The notes under the pieces were generated by a model that was not told the DNA's origin, searched no databases, and was given only the letters and a program-made list of their open reading frames with translations. Source: SIG603 sp044432645 (GTDB lineage: Bacteria; Bacillota; Clostridia; Oscillospirales; Acutalibacteraceae). From it: a stretch of DNA of 30,209 bases. The translations under genes were made by a program, and so were the position numbers. The stretch spans positions 1-30,209 of the forward strand of contig JAWXUM010000031.1 of the NCBI GenBank assembly GCA_044432645.1, read 5' to 3'. Of this stretch, positions 7,727-14,791 are shown piece after piece. The number at the start of each line of letters is the position of its first letter. Positions within the stretch are counted from its first letter, which is position 1.

Positions 7727-8944
7727 ATGAGTGCTTTCACTAAAATTCAAATGACCACCCCTCTTGTCGAGATGGATGGCGACGAAATGACAAGAATTAT
7801 TTGGCAAATGATTAAAGATATTCTTTTAAATCCATTTGTTGATTTAAAAACTGAGTACTACGATTTAGGCCTTGAATACAGAGAACAAACAAAAGACCAA
7901 GTTACTGTAGATTCTGCCGTAGCTACTAAAAAATATGGTGTTGCTGTAAAATGTGCAACAATTACACCTAACGCTCAACGTGTAGAGGAATATAATCTTA
8001 CAGAAATGTGGAAATCTCCAAACGGTACAATTAGAGCTATATTAGACGGAACTGTTTTTAGAACTCCGATTATCGTTAAAGGTATTGTGCCTTATCTTCC
8101 AACTTGGACAAAACCGATTACAATTGCTCGTCACGCTTATGGTGATATTTATAAAAATACCGAAATGACAGTCGAGGGTGGTTCTAAAGCTGAACTTGTT
8201 GTCACTGACAAAGACGGCAATGAAACAAGAAAGCTAATTCATGATTTTAAGACTGATGGTATTCTGCAAGGAGTTCACAATATTGATGACAGTATTGCAA
8301 GCTTTGCAAGGTCTTGTTTTAACTATGCTTTAGAAGCAAAACAAGATTTATGGTTTGCGACTAAAGACACCATCTCTAAAATTTACGACCACAGATTTAA
8401 AGATATTTTTGCTGAAATATATGAAAATGAATACAAAGAAAAATTTGAAAGTATTAACATTGAATATTTCTACACTCTAATCGATGATGCAATTGCTAGA
8501 GTTGTACGCTCTGAGGGTGGTTATATTTGGGCTTGCAAAAACTATGACGGCGATGTTATGTCTGATATGCTTGCAACTGCTTATGGCAGTTTAGGCCTTA
8601 TGACTTCAGCTTTAGTTTCACCAGATGGTTTTTATGAGTATGAAGCAGCACATGGTACTGTAACAAGACATTACTACAACCATTTAAAAGGTCAAAAAAC
8701 ATCAACAAATCCAATTGCTACTATTTTTGCTTGGACAGGTGCATTAGCTAAACGTGGCGAACTAGACAACATTCCAGAACTTATAGACTTTTCAAAAAAA
8801 TTAGAGCAAGCTTCTATAATGACAATGGAACAAGGTATTATGGATAAAAACTTAGCTATGCTTTCAGTTTTAGAAAACAAAAAAGCAGTTACAACAGAGG
8901 AATTTTTAATAGCTATATGCGATAATTTGAAAACTTTATTATAA
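7727..8944 (+). CDS. icd: NADP-dependent isocitrate dehydrogenase (eukaryotic-type, subfamily II)
   Basis: It oxidatively decarboxylates isocitrate to 2-oxoglutarate with NADP+. The 405-residue sequence aligns by motif with the homodimeric eukaryotic/bacterial type II enzyme rather than with E. coli Icd. Substrate residues are Thr78, Ser97, Asn99, Arg103, Arg112 and Arg135; the catalytic pair is Tyr142 and Lys213; metal ligands are Asp253/254, Asp276 and Asp280. Arg314-His315 in HGTVTRH are the NADP 2'-phosphate contacts, supporting NADP specificity. ATG start with AAAGGGAG upstream. It is second in the operon after aconitase; together they supply 2-oxoglutarate for glutamate, as in anaerobes with an incomplete citric acid cycle. 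A strong terminator follows. Confidence 0.96.
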   Translation: MSAFTKIQMTTPLVEMDGDEMTRIIWQMIKDILLNPFVDLKTEYYDLGLEYREQTKDQVTVDSAVATKKYGVAVKCATITPNAQRVEEYNLTEMWKSPNGTIRAILDGTVFRTPIIVKGIVPYLPTWTKPITIARHAYGDIYKNTEMTVEGGSKAELVVTDKDGNETRKLIHDFKTDGILQGVHNIDDSIASFARSCFNYALEAKQDLWFATKDTISKIYDHRFKDIFAEIYENEYKEKFESINIEYFYTLIDDAIARVVRSEGGYIWACKNYDGDVMSDMLATAYGSLGLMTSALVSPDGFYEYEAAHGTVTRHYYNHLKGQKTSTNPIATIFAWTGALAKRGELDNIPELIDFSKKLEQASIMTMEQGIMDKNLAMLSVLENKKAVTTEEFLIAICDNLKTLL

Positions 8945-8954
8945 ATTAAATACA

Positions 8955-8993
8955 AAAAATGGTGTAGTTCAGTGAATGAACTGCACCATTTTT
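8955..8993. terminator. Bidirectional intrinsic terminator between icd and the TIM-barrel gene
   Basis: A 17-bp stem with one T-G wobble (arms 8955-8971 and 8977-8993) with loop GTGAA, flanked by A5 and T5. It follows the icd stop by 10 nt and precedes the convergent stop at 8998 by 4 nt. Confidence 0.9.
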
Positions 8994-8997
8994 CTAT

Positions 8998-9813
8998 TTA
9001 GATAAGTGATTTTAAAATATCTCTTGCTGTTATAATGTCTGTTTCTCGTTTTTCACCAGAAATTTCACGTTCGATTGTAATTGAACCATCATATCCAAGT
9101 TCTTTTAGTTTTGCAATAAACAACGGAAAATTCACTCTTCCCTCACCCATTGGAGTTTCATTTCCTAGCGATTTGCTAGAAGTAGGATATTCGCCGTCTT
9201 TTCCATGCACACCTTTTATGTATTTACCTAAAATATCCAGTGCGTCTATAGGATTTGCTTTTCCATACATCAATAAATTAGCTGGATCCAAATTTACGCC
9301 TATGTTGTCAGCTTGTGTATCTTCGATAAGACGAAGCAAAGCTATAGGTGTTTCTTGTCCTGTTTCCATGCAAAAATTTATATTTTTAGTTTTTGCGTAT
9401 GTACAAATATATTTTACACAAGCTACAACTTCTTTGTAAAGTGTATCACTTGAATTTTCTGGTATGAAACCAATATGAGTATTTATATCACTAACAGAAA
9501 GTTCACTTGCAAAATCAATAGCCTTTAACAGTTCGTTTGTTCTAATATGTCTGTAAGCTGCAGGTACTATGCCAAGTGTCATAGGCCCACTTTCAAAATT
9601 CCATGCTTTTGGTCCAGACCAACCACCTATTACAGCTGAAATTTCTATGCCATATTTTAGAGAAAGAGCCTTTAAAAGTTCGGCATTTTCTTTTGTAAGA
9701 AGTTCAGGTTTCCAACAACTAAGCTGACAACTTTCAACCTCAAGTTCTTTAGCTTTTGCAAAATTTTTCTCTAAAATTTCTGGTTCTAAAGAGATAATTA
9801 TACCTATTTTCAT
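8998..9813 (-). CDS. Sugar phosphate isomerase/epimerase family protein (AP endonuclease 2-like TIM barrel)
   Basis: A 271-residue TIM-barrel protein of the xylose isomerase-like superfamily. The divalent metal ligands of the family are recognisable: Glu150 (CMETGQE), Asp176 (NLDPAN), His203 (GVHGKDG) and Glu248 (TIERE). Members include inositol catabolism enzymes, tagatose/psicose epimerases and hydroxypyruvate isomerases; the substrate cannot be assigned here. No signal peptide, so cytoplasmic. ATG start with GAGGTG six bases upstream and a consensus promoter at 9841-9869. It is monocistronic and convergent with icd, so the neighbours give no clue to its sugar. Confidence 0.87.
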   Translation of the reverse strand: MKIGIIISLEPEILEKNFAKAKELEVESCQLSCWKPELLTKENAELLKALSLKYGIEISAVIGGWSGPKAWNFESGPMTLGIVPAAYRHIRTNELLKAIDFASELSVSDINTHIGFIPENSSDTLYKEVVACVKYICTYAKTKNINFCMETGQETPIALLRLIEDTQADNIGVNLDPANLLMYGKANPIDALDILGKYIKGVHGKDGEYPTSSKSLGNETPMGEGRVNFPLFIAKLKELGYDGSITIEREISGEKRETDIITARDILKSLI

Positions 9814-9840
9814 GTAAGCACCTCGTTTAATTTTTCTTTA

Positions 9841-9869
9841 ATTTTACACGTAAACACAAGTTTTGTCAA
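9841..9869 (-). promoter_or_regulatory. Sigma-A promoter of the TIM-barrel gene
   Basis: Minus-strand TTGACA (rc of 9864-9869), 17-nt spacer, TAAAAT (rc of 9841-9846), about 28 nt before the ATG. Confidence 0.7.
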
Positions 9870-9933
9870 ACAATTTTAATCACTTTTTAGAATTATTTGC
9901 ATAATATATATTAAATGTTTATGTGTATTGGAG

Positions 9934-10380
9934 ATGGTAACTATTGCTTTTTTAAATAAATTAAATCGTATTTTTTCTAATACTAAATTATTTTCATTTA
10001 TTTGCTTAATTATAATTTTAATTTTACTTTTAGGTACTACTACAGCTTCAATTTTCGACCCAATTGAAACTGGCTCAACATTTGAAAAAGTAGATGTTGT
10101 TTCTAGAACATCATTAAGTTCGATTTTTGGTTACATTATAAGCACAACTTCGAGCCAAAAGAAAGAAATTGTTGCAAAAGAAACTGACAATTCAAAGTCG
10201 GCTCATATTATTGTAGTTGCAAGCGTTTGTATTTATTGTTTATCTGTTACACTTATTTGTAGGTCTATAAATGAAAATATAACTCTTACAGCTTCATCTT
10301 TTGCAACTATAACTCAATATCGTGATTTTATATGCAGTGGTATCGGCGCTTTGATAGGGTTATCACGCAATAGCGAATGA
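9934..10380 (+). CDS. Membrane protein of a phage-type lysis cassette, unknown function
   Basis: About 148 residues. There is a strong N-terminal membrane helix (about 19-40 from this start), an extracytoplasmic-like or linker region with the stretch RTSLSSIFGYI, a second helix (about 90-109) and a weakly hydrophobic C-terminal segment ending in GIGALIGLSR. It is 16 nt upstream of a holin and endolysin and similar proteins sit in that place in clostridial phage lysis modules, so a role as holin accessory, antiholin or spanin-like helper is plausible but unproven. The start is uncertain: TTG 9928, ATG 9934 and ATT 9943 are all in frame. GGAG at 9930-9933 abuts ATG 9934 but is well spaced for ATT 9943. 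Confidence 0.65.
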   Translation: MVTIAFLNKLNRIFSNTKLFSFICLIIILILLLGTTTASIFDPIETGSTFEKVDVVSRTSLSSIFGYIISTTSSQKKEIVAKETDNSKSAHIIVVASVCIYCLSVTLICRSINENITLTASSFATITQYRDFICSGIGALIGLSRNSE

Positions 10381-10396
10381 ATTAAAGGAGAGTATT

Positions 10397-10627
10397 ATGA
10401 CAAATTTAACTAATAAAAAATGGTGGATTGCAGCAGGAACTAGAGCGATTAAAACAGTTGCTCAAACAGCTGTTGCATCTATAGGCGTTTCTGCCGTTTT
10501 AAGTCAGGCAGATTGGGCTTATATTGGTTCGGCTTCACTTTTAGCTGGGCTTATGTCGATTTTAACATCTATAACTGGTTTACCAGAACTATCAAGCAAA
10601 ACTACTGAAAGTGAGGTAACAAAATGA
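10397..10627 (+). CDS. Holin, phage r1t type
   Basis: A 76-residue protein with two membrane helices (about 15-36 and 41-60) and a hydrophilic C-terminus. The pattern KKWWIAAGTRAIKTVAQT followed by LLAGLMSILTSITGLPE is characteristic of the Lactococcus phage r1t holin family. Holins form membrane holes that let an endolysin reach the cell wall. ATG start with AAGGAGAG upstream. Its TGA overlaps the ATG of the endolysin by 4 nt (ATGA), so the two are translationally coupled. Confidence 0.88.
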   Translation: MTNLTNKKWWIAAGTRAIKTVAQTAVASIGVSAVLSQADWAYIGSASLLAGLMSILTSITGLPELSSKTTESEVTK

Positions 10628-11499
10628 GCAATTCAAGTTTAGTAACTTACACTAAAATTGCACCAAGCAAAACAAGTCCTAGAAGAAATGAAATCAAAAA
10701 AATTACAATTCACCATATGGCTGGTAATTTATCAGTAAAAACTTGTGGAAATGTTTTTCAGTCCACTAAATCAAGCACAAATTATGGTATTGATAACGAC
10801 GGTGAAGTTGGTCTTTATGTAGATGAAAATGACAGAAGTTGGGCAAGTTCTAGCTCTTCAAACGACCACCAAGCTATTACAATGGAAGTTGCAAACTGCG
10901 GTGGTGCACCAGACTGGAAAATATCTGATGTAGCACTTGAAAAAACAATAGAATTATGCACTGATATTTGCAAACGCAATGGTATTGAAAAATTAATTTA
11001 TACAGGTGATGAAACTGGTAATTTAACTAGACATAACATGTTTATTGCTACCACTTGTCCAGGCCCTTATTTACAGTCCAAGTTTGATTATATAGCTGAC
11101 AATGTTAATGCCAGATTAAATGGTGAAGTTATAACAACAAATACAGCTATTATAGAAAAAGATGATAAACTTGAGATTGACGGTAGTTGGGGCAAATTAA
11201 CCACTACTGCTCTTCAAGAAAAACTTGGAACAATTGCCGATGGAGTTGTTTCAAACCAATCAAAATTCAGTAAAAAGTATCATCAAAATTGTAGCGAAAG
11301 TTCATGGGAATACGGTGAAAATTCTAGTGGTTCCAGCATGATTAAAGCTCTACAAACGGAATTAGGAGTAACTGTAGACGGTAAATGTGGTGTTGAAACA
11401 TCTAAAGTATTACAAAAATTCTTAAACGTTACCCAAGACGGTTTTATTGGAGAAATAACTGTAAAAGCTTTACAAACTTGGATAAGCAAAGAACTTTAA
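10624..11499 (+). CDS. N-acetylmuramoyl-L-alanine amidase (endolysin) with C-terminal peptidoglycan-binding repeats
   Basis: A zinc amidase that cuts between MurNAc and L-Ala. The 291-residue product has an amidase_2 domain (about 5-155) with expected zinc ligands His30, His137 and Cys145, as in T7 lysozyme/PGRP-type amidases. Two peptidoglycan_binding_1-like repeats follow (about 183-210 and 236-289), recognisable by IDGSWG...TALQ and VDGKCGVETSKVLQKFL...DGFIGEITVKALQ. There is no signal peptide, consistent with holin-dependent export. It is last in the lysis cassette, overlapping the holin by 4 nt, and followed by a long-stemmed terminator. No capsid, tail, integrase or repressor gene is nearby. 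Confidence 0.92.
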   Translation: MSNSSLVTYTKIAPSKTSPRRNEIKKITIHHMAGNLSVKTCGNVFQSTKSSTNYGIDNDGEVGLYVDENDRSWASSSSSNDHQAITMEVANCGGAPDWKISDVALEKTIELCTDICKRNGIEKLIYTGDETGNLTRHNMFIATTCPGPYLQSKFDYIADNVNARLNGEVITTNTAIIEKDDKLEIDGSWGKLTTTALQEKLGTIADGVVSNQSKFSKKYHQNCSESSWEYGENSSGSSMIKALQTELGVTVDGKCGVETSKVLQKFLNVTQDGFIGEITVKALQTWISKEL

Positions 11500-11525
11500 A
11501 TATAACTATTTTGATTTATTAAATA

Positions 11526-11566
11526 AAACAAACCCTAAGAAACAGTTTGTTTCTTAGGGTTTGTTT
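11526..11566. terminator. Strong bidirectional intrinsic terminator after the endolysin
   Basis: A perfect 19-bp stem (arms 11526-11544 and 11548-11566, core CCCTAAGAAAC/GTTTCTTAGGG) with a 3-nt loop and flanking A/T tracts. It lies between the endolysin stop (11499) and the convergent stop at 11599. Confidence 0.88.
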
Positions 11567-11598
11567 ATAAAAAAGGGGTTTCATTTGTTAAACTTTTT

Positions 11599-12900
11599 TT
11601 ATTTTTTAATATGTGTTGACCATTTTGCTTTGAACTTATCTATATCACTTTCTGAATAAAAATGTTTTACAAATGGTGAATTATAACATTTTTCAACATA
11701 TTCTTTTGAAAGCTCTAACTCTTGTCCAGCTTGTTTATAGCTTTCCCCTATCCATTTACTTGAAGCTTCGTTTCCGTTTTGAAGTTTATCAAAAGGCAAT
11801 CCTACCCAGTTTGAAAGCTGTGGTATAACTGAATTCAGTTTTTCAAGTTGATATATAAATACTTCTGTGTTACCCTCTTTCATTATAGCATAACCTTTTT
11901 CTTTATCAAACGGTTTGGCTAAAATATCCATGATATATGACTGAACCATAGGAATAAATAATTGAATAAATCCAACATGGTCTAAATTTGAAGGGACATT
12001 TTCATCTGAATTCATATAAAGTTTTACGTACATTTCCCATAACGCTTGGAAATCATCACCGTAATTTTTGAAAAGTTCTTCGAATTCTTTTATAATCTCA
12101 TCACGTTTTATATCTAAATTTGTTTCAAATGTTGGAAAAATACAGTTAGAAAGAACTGTTCCTTTTGAAATCCATTGATATAAATGTGATATATTTTGTG
12201 CTATTGGATCTCTTACTCCCATAACTATTTTCACTTTTCCAAGCTCACGCTCAAAGCCTGATTTATCGATATATTGAGGTCTGTGCCATAAATTTATATA
12301 AGAAAAACTTTGATGATGGTGGTCGCAGTGCTCTAGTTCATCTTTAAGAGCATTAAATGTATAAAGTAAAGAGTGGTCAGCAGTTTTAGTAGCAGAACAA
12401 ATTATAATAGAATTTTCTGCTTTTTCTTCTAAAAATTCTTTCAGCTCAGGTGTGCTTTTTCGGCCTAAAAAATGCTCCCTTTTTATTCTTTGATACCTAT
12501 ATATAAATGGGTTTTTTAGTTCTTTAGAAACAAGCATATAACTAAAGGAACTTGCAATTTCACCTGAACTTAAGTTGGAGCATTCAAAACCTAAATTATC
12601 GGCTATTTTTTTGTTTTTTTCAATTTCAGCTGGGTCTGATGAAGATATTTGCACTATAATATTTGAATATTTATCTTTTAGCTTATTTAAATCTTTTGCT
12701 TTTAAAATTTTAAGCCCCAAATAAGCTGATTTTAGCTTTGTTTGAGTGGATAGCTCATTAGGTACAAAACCTACAACTTCTATATTTAAACATTTAAATA
12801 TTCTGAATAAATTTACAGGGTGAATATTGCCGTAAACTATTACTTTTTTCCCTTTGAATATTTCTAAATCTTTTAAACTCAATCTTGGTAATTTAATCAT
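11599..12900 (-). CDS. Putative capsular polysaccharide synthesis protein, sulfotransferase-like
   Basis: A 433-residue two-part protein. The N-terminus (about 18-110) looks like a small Rossmann-type domain (KKVIVYGNIHPVNL, then GFVPNE), of the kind found in surface-sugar enzymes. The C-terminal part resembles the sulfotransferase/NKWYS-type capsular polysaccharide proteins: a P-loop-like strand and turn IIICSATKTADHSL (165-178, Lys172) and a 3'-phosphate-binding-like VRDPIAQNIS (229-238, Arg230, Ser238). Whether it transfers sulfate from PAPS or another group cannot be told. No signal peptide or membrane helix. ATG start. It lies 29 nt downstream of the flippase gene and is probably cotranscribed with it, so it likely acts on the same cell-surface glycan. 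Confidence 0.65.
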   Translation of the reverse strand: MIKLPRLSLKDLEIFKGKKVIVYGNIHPVNLFRIFKCLNIEVVGFVPNELSTQTKLKSAYLGLKILKAKDLNKLKDKYSNIIVQISSSDPAEIEKNKKIADNLGFECSNLSSGEIASSFSYMLVSKELKNPFIYRYQRIKREHFLGRKSTPELKEFLEEKAENSIIICSATKTADHSLLYTFNALKDELEHCDHHHQSFSYINLWHRPQYIDKSGFERELGKVKIVMGVRDPIAQNISHLYQWISKGTVLSNCIFPTFETNLDIKRDEIIKEFEELFKNYGDDFQALWEMYVKLYMNSDENVPSNLDHVGFIQLFIPMVQSYIMDILAKPFDKEKGYAIMKEGNTEVFIYQLEKLNSVIPQLSNWVGLPFDKLQNGNEASSKWIGESYKQAGQELELSKEYVEKCYNSPFVKHFYSESDIDKFKAKWSTHIKK

Positions 12901-12929
12901 TTTTTAAGATGCCTTTCCTTTTTTATATT

Positions 12930-14381
12930 TTACGCTTGTTTACGTGTTAGTTTGTTTTTAAAACCTTTTAAAATTTGAAGTATAGTATTAAAACTTTCCA
13001 TTTTAAATAACATTGAAACTAAAATATAAACTACTGCTCCTGCAAACATTTGAAGAACTAGTATTAAAATTAAGCTTAAGTTTAGGTATTGAATCCACCA
13101 TATGCAAATTCCCATGAAAGCTGACAAAGCCATTGAAGGTAAAATATCTTTCATTTGTTCTACATAACCGTAGCCAATTAATTTTTTGTTAGGTGTCGCT
13201 TTTATAAACACCTCAATTATTGCAACAACTATGCCAGCAATAGCAATAGCATAAACGCCTATAAACATTGTGATTAGTATAGAAATTAAACCTATAGTTT
13301 TACCTATAGTTTGAAGTTTTAGGAATATATCTCCTCTGCCAATTGCTTTAATAGCATTTAAATTAGCTGTTTGAACAGGCAAAAAGCCATAAGTGATACA
13401 AAAAATTCTTAGATACGGTACGCAAGGTAGCCACTGTTCAGTTAATAAAAGTTCAACTAAAGGTTCTGCGCACACAAAAAGTCCAATCATACATGGCCAC
13501 ACAATATAGCTACTAGTTTTTACCGATGTTCTTGCCATAGCTTTTACTTTTGCAATATTATCTTGAGCTTTTGACATTGAAGAAAACAATACACTGTCTA
13601 TTGAAACGTTTAAATTTGTTATAATCAGCCTTGGAAATTGGTCAGCTTTATTATAAAAAGCTAGGTCGGTTGTTGAATACATTTTTCCTATTAATAAACT
13701 TTTCAAATTGCTGTATAGAGTATTCATTAAATTAGAAACTAAAACTTTCCAACCGAATGAGAACAAGCCTTTTAGTCTTTCAAGGGAAAATGTCATCTTT
13801 GGTCTGAATTTTATAGTATACCACAAAACTACTGTGTTTATAGCTACTTCAGACAAAGCTTGCCCAACCAAAGACCAAACTCCAAATCCGTTGTAAACCA
13901 TTGCTACACCAACTACACCAGAAAAAAACGAACCTGATAAATTAGAATAAAAATACTTTTTAAACATCATATTGCGTGTAACATATGCTGTTTGAACGCT
14001 TAAAAGTCCAGAAATTATAATTTTCAAGCCTAATACTCTAATAACATTTGTTAAAATTTCTTGATTATAAAAATCAGCTATAAATGGAGCTGCTAAAAAC
14101 AACAAAAAATATATCAATGTACAAGAGAAAATATTAAAAAAGAAAACCGTAGAAAAATCGACAATATCTGCATCTTTTTTTTGAATTAATGCATTAGAAA
14201 ATCCACCATTAACAAAAACTTGTAGAATTGCAATAAAAACGGTAACTAAAGCTATTGTGCCATATTCGTCGGTTGTTAATATTCTAGCTAAAATTATAGA
14301 TACAACAAAACTTATGCCTTGTGCTCCACAACGATCTGCAAAACGCCAAAGCATGTTGCTTACAACATTTTTTTTATTCAA
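12930..14381 (-). CDS. Lipopolysaccharide/exopolysaccharide flippase (MOP superfamily, WzxC-like)
   Basis: A 483-residue protein with about 12-14 membrane helices and the N-terminal pattern of polysaccharide synthesis flippases: WRFADRCGAQGISFVVSIILAR, LTTDEYGTIAL, FVNGGFSNALIQKKD. Such proteins flip lipid-linked oligosaccharide repeat units across the membrane for surface polysaccharide or teichoic-like polymers. The start is TTG with GAGGTG (14386-14391) four bases upstream; the next in-frame ATG is codon 10 and lacks a ribosome site. Only the sulfotransferase-like gene lies downstream. No glycosyltransferase, polymerase or priming enzyme is in the window, so this is an orphan pair rather than a full capsule locus. 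Confidence 0.88.
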   Translation of the reverse strand: MNKKNVVSNMLWRFADRCGAQGISFVVSIILARILTTDEYGTIALVTVFIAILQVFVNGGFSNALIQKKDADIVDFSTVFFFNIFSCTLIYFLLFLAAPFIADFYNQEILTNVIRVLGLKIIISGLLSVQTAYVTRNMMFKKYFYSNLSGSFFSGVVGVAMVYNGFGVWSLVGQALSEVAINTVVLWYTIKFRPKMTFSLERLKGLFSFGWKVLVSNLMNTLYSNLKSLLIGKMYSTTDLAFYNKADQFPRLIITNLNVSIDSVLFSSMSKAQDNIAKVKAMARTSVKTSSYIVWPCMIGLFVCAEPLVELLLTEQWLPCVPYLRIFCITYGFLPVQTANLNAIKAIGRGDIFLKLQTIGKTIGLISILITMFIGVYAIAIAGIVVAIIEVFIKATPNKKLIGYGYVEQMKDILPSMALSAFMGICIWWIQYLNLSLILILVLQMFAGAVVYILVSMLFKMESFNTILQILKGFKNKLTRKQA

Positions 14382-14594
14382 ATTGCACCTCTTATATTTT
14401 AATAATATTTTGCATTACAAAAATAGAAACATACTATCTATTTGTTTACCCTAGTATTATACTATATTAAGGTAAAATTTACTAGATGTTTTATTAAAAT
14501 AGTTTAGCATAAAAGAACTCTAAATATGTTAAATATATGAAAATAAATTAATATTTTGCATTTAAATATTAATTAGTATTATAATACAAAACAA

Positions 14595-14635
14595 AATCCG
14601 AAAACATCACCTATAAAGGTTAATTATTTCGGATT
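14595..14635 (-). terminator. Hairpin, possible terminator downstream of the GH43-like gene/IS fragment
   Basis: Arms AATCCGAAA (14595-14603) and TTTCGGATT (14627-14635) pair perfectly and enclose a smaller ACCT/AGGT pairing. On the minus strand the stem is followed by a T-rich stretch. It is 19 nt past the stop of the transposase fragment. The remaining non-coding DNA, 14382-14594, is A/T-rich and shows nothing else I can name. Confidence 0.4.
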
Positions 14636-14653
14636 ATGTGTTTTTGTAATTAG

Positions 14654-14782
14654 TCATTGAAATCGATATTTTAGTTCATTTTTTAATTTTTCAAAAAGAT
14701 GTTGTATAAATGCCATCTTTACTACTATTACTGGGTCAGAACATGGTCTTCCATTATCTTCACAGCAATATTTTTCTGCCAT
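14654..14782 (-). pseudogene. IS1182-family transposase fragment (N-terminal region)
   Basis: A 42-codon reading frame containing YCCEDNGRPCSDPVIVVKM followed by AFIQHLFEKL. This matches the conserved N-terminal region of IS1182/IS5-like DDE transposases (usual pattern: EDNGRPSIDPV.LFK..LIQ.LFG). Only this piece is left. The downstream catalytic domain is missing and the frame ends at a TGA (14654-14656) after sequence that no longer resembles the family. In-frame stops also lie just upstream. No terminal inverted repeats could be recognised. It begins 9 bp past the stop codon of the GH43-like gene on the same strand. Confidence 0.7.
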
Positions 14783-14791
14783 ACCATATTT

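Noticed and set aside
9928..11499. Resident prophage
   Set aside because: Only the lysis genes are present. No integrase, repressor, terminase, capsid or tail gene, and no attachment-site repeat, was found around them.
14382..14791. Intact insertion sequence
   Set aside because: Only about 42 codons of an IS1182-type N-terminus remain, with no catalytic domain and no recognisable terminal inverted repeats.
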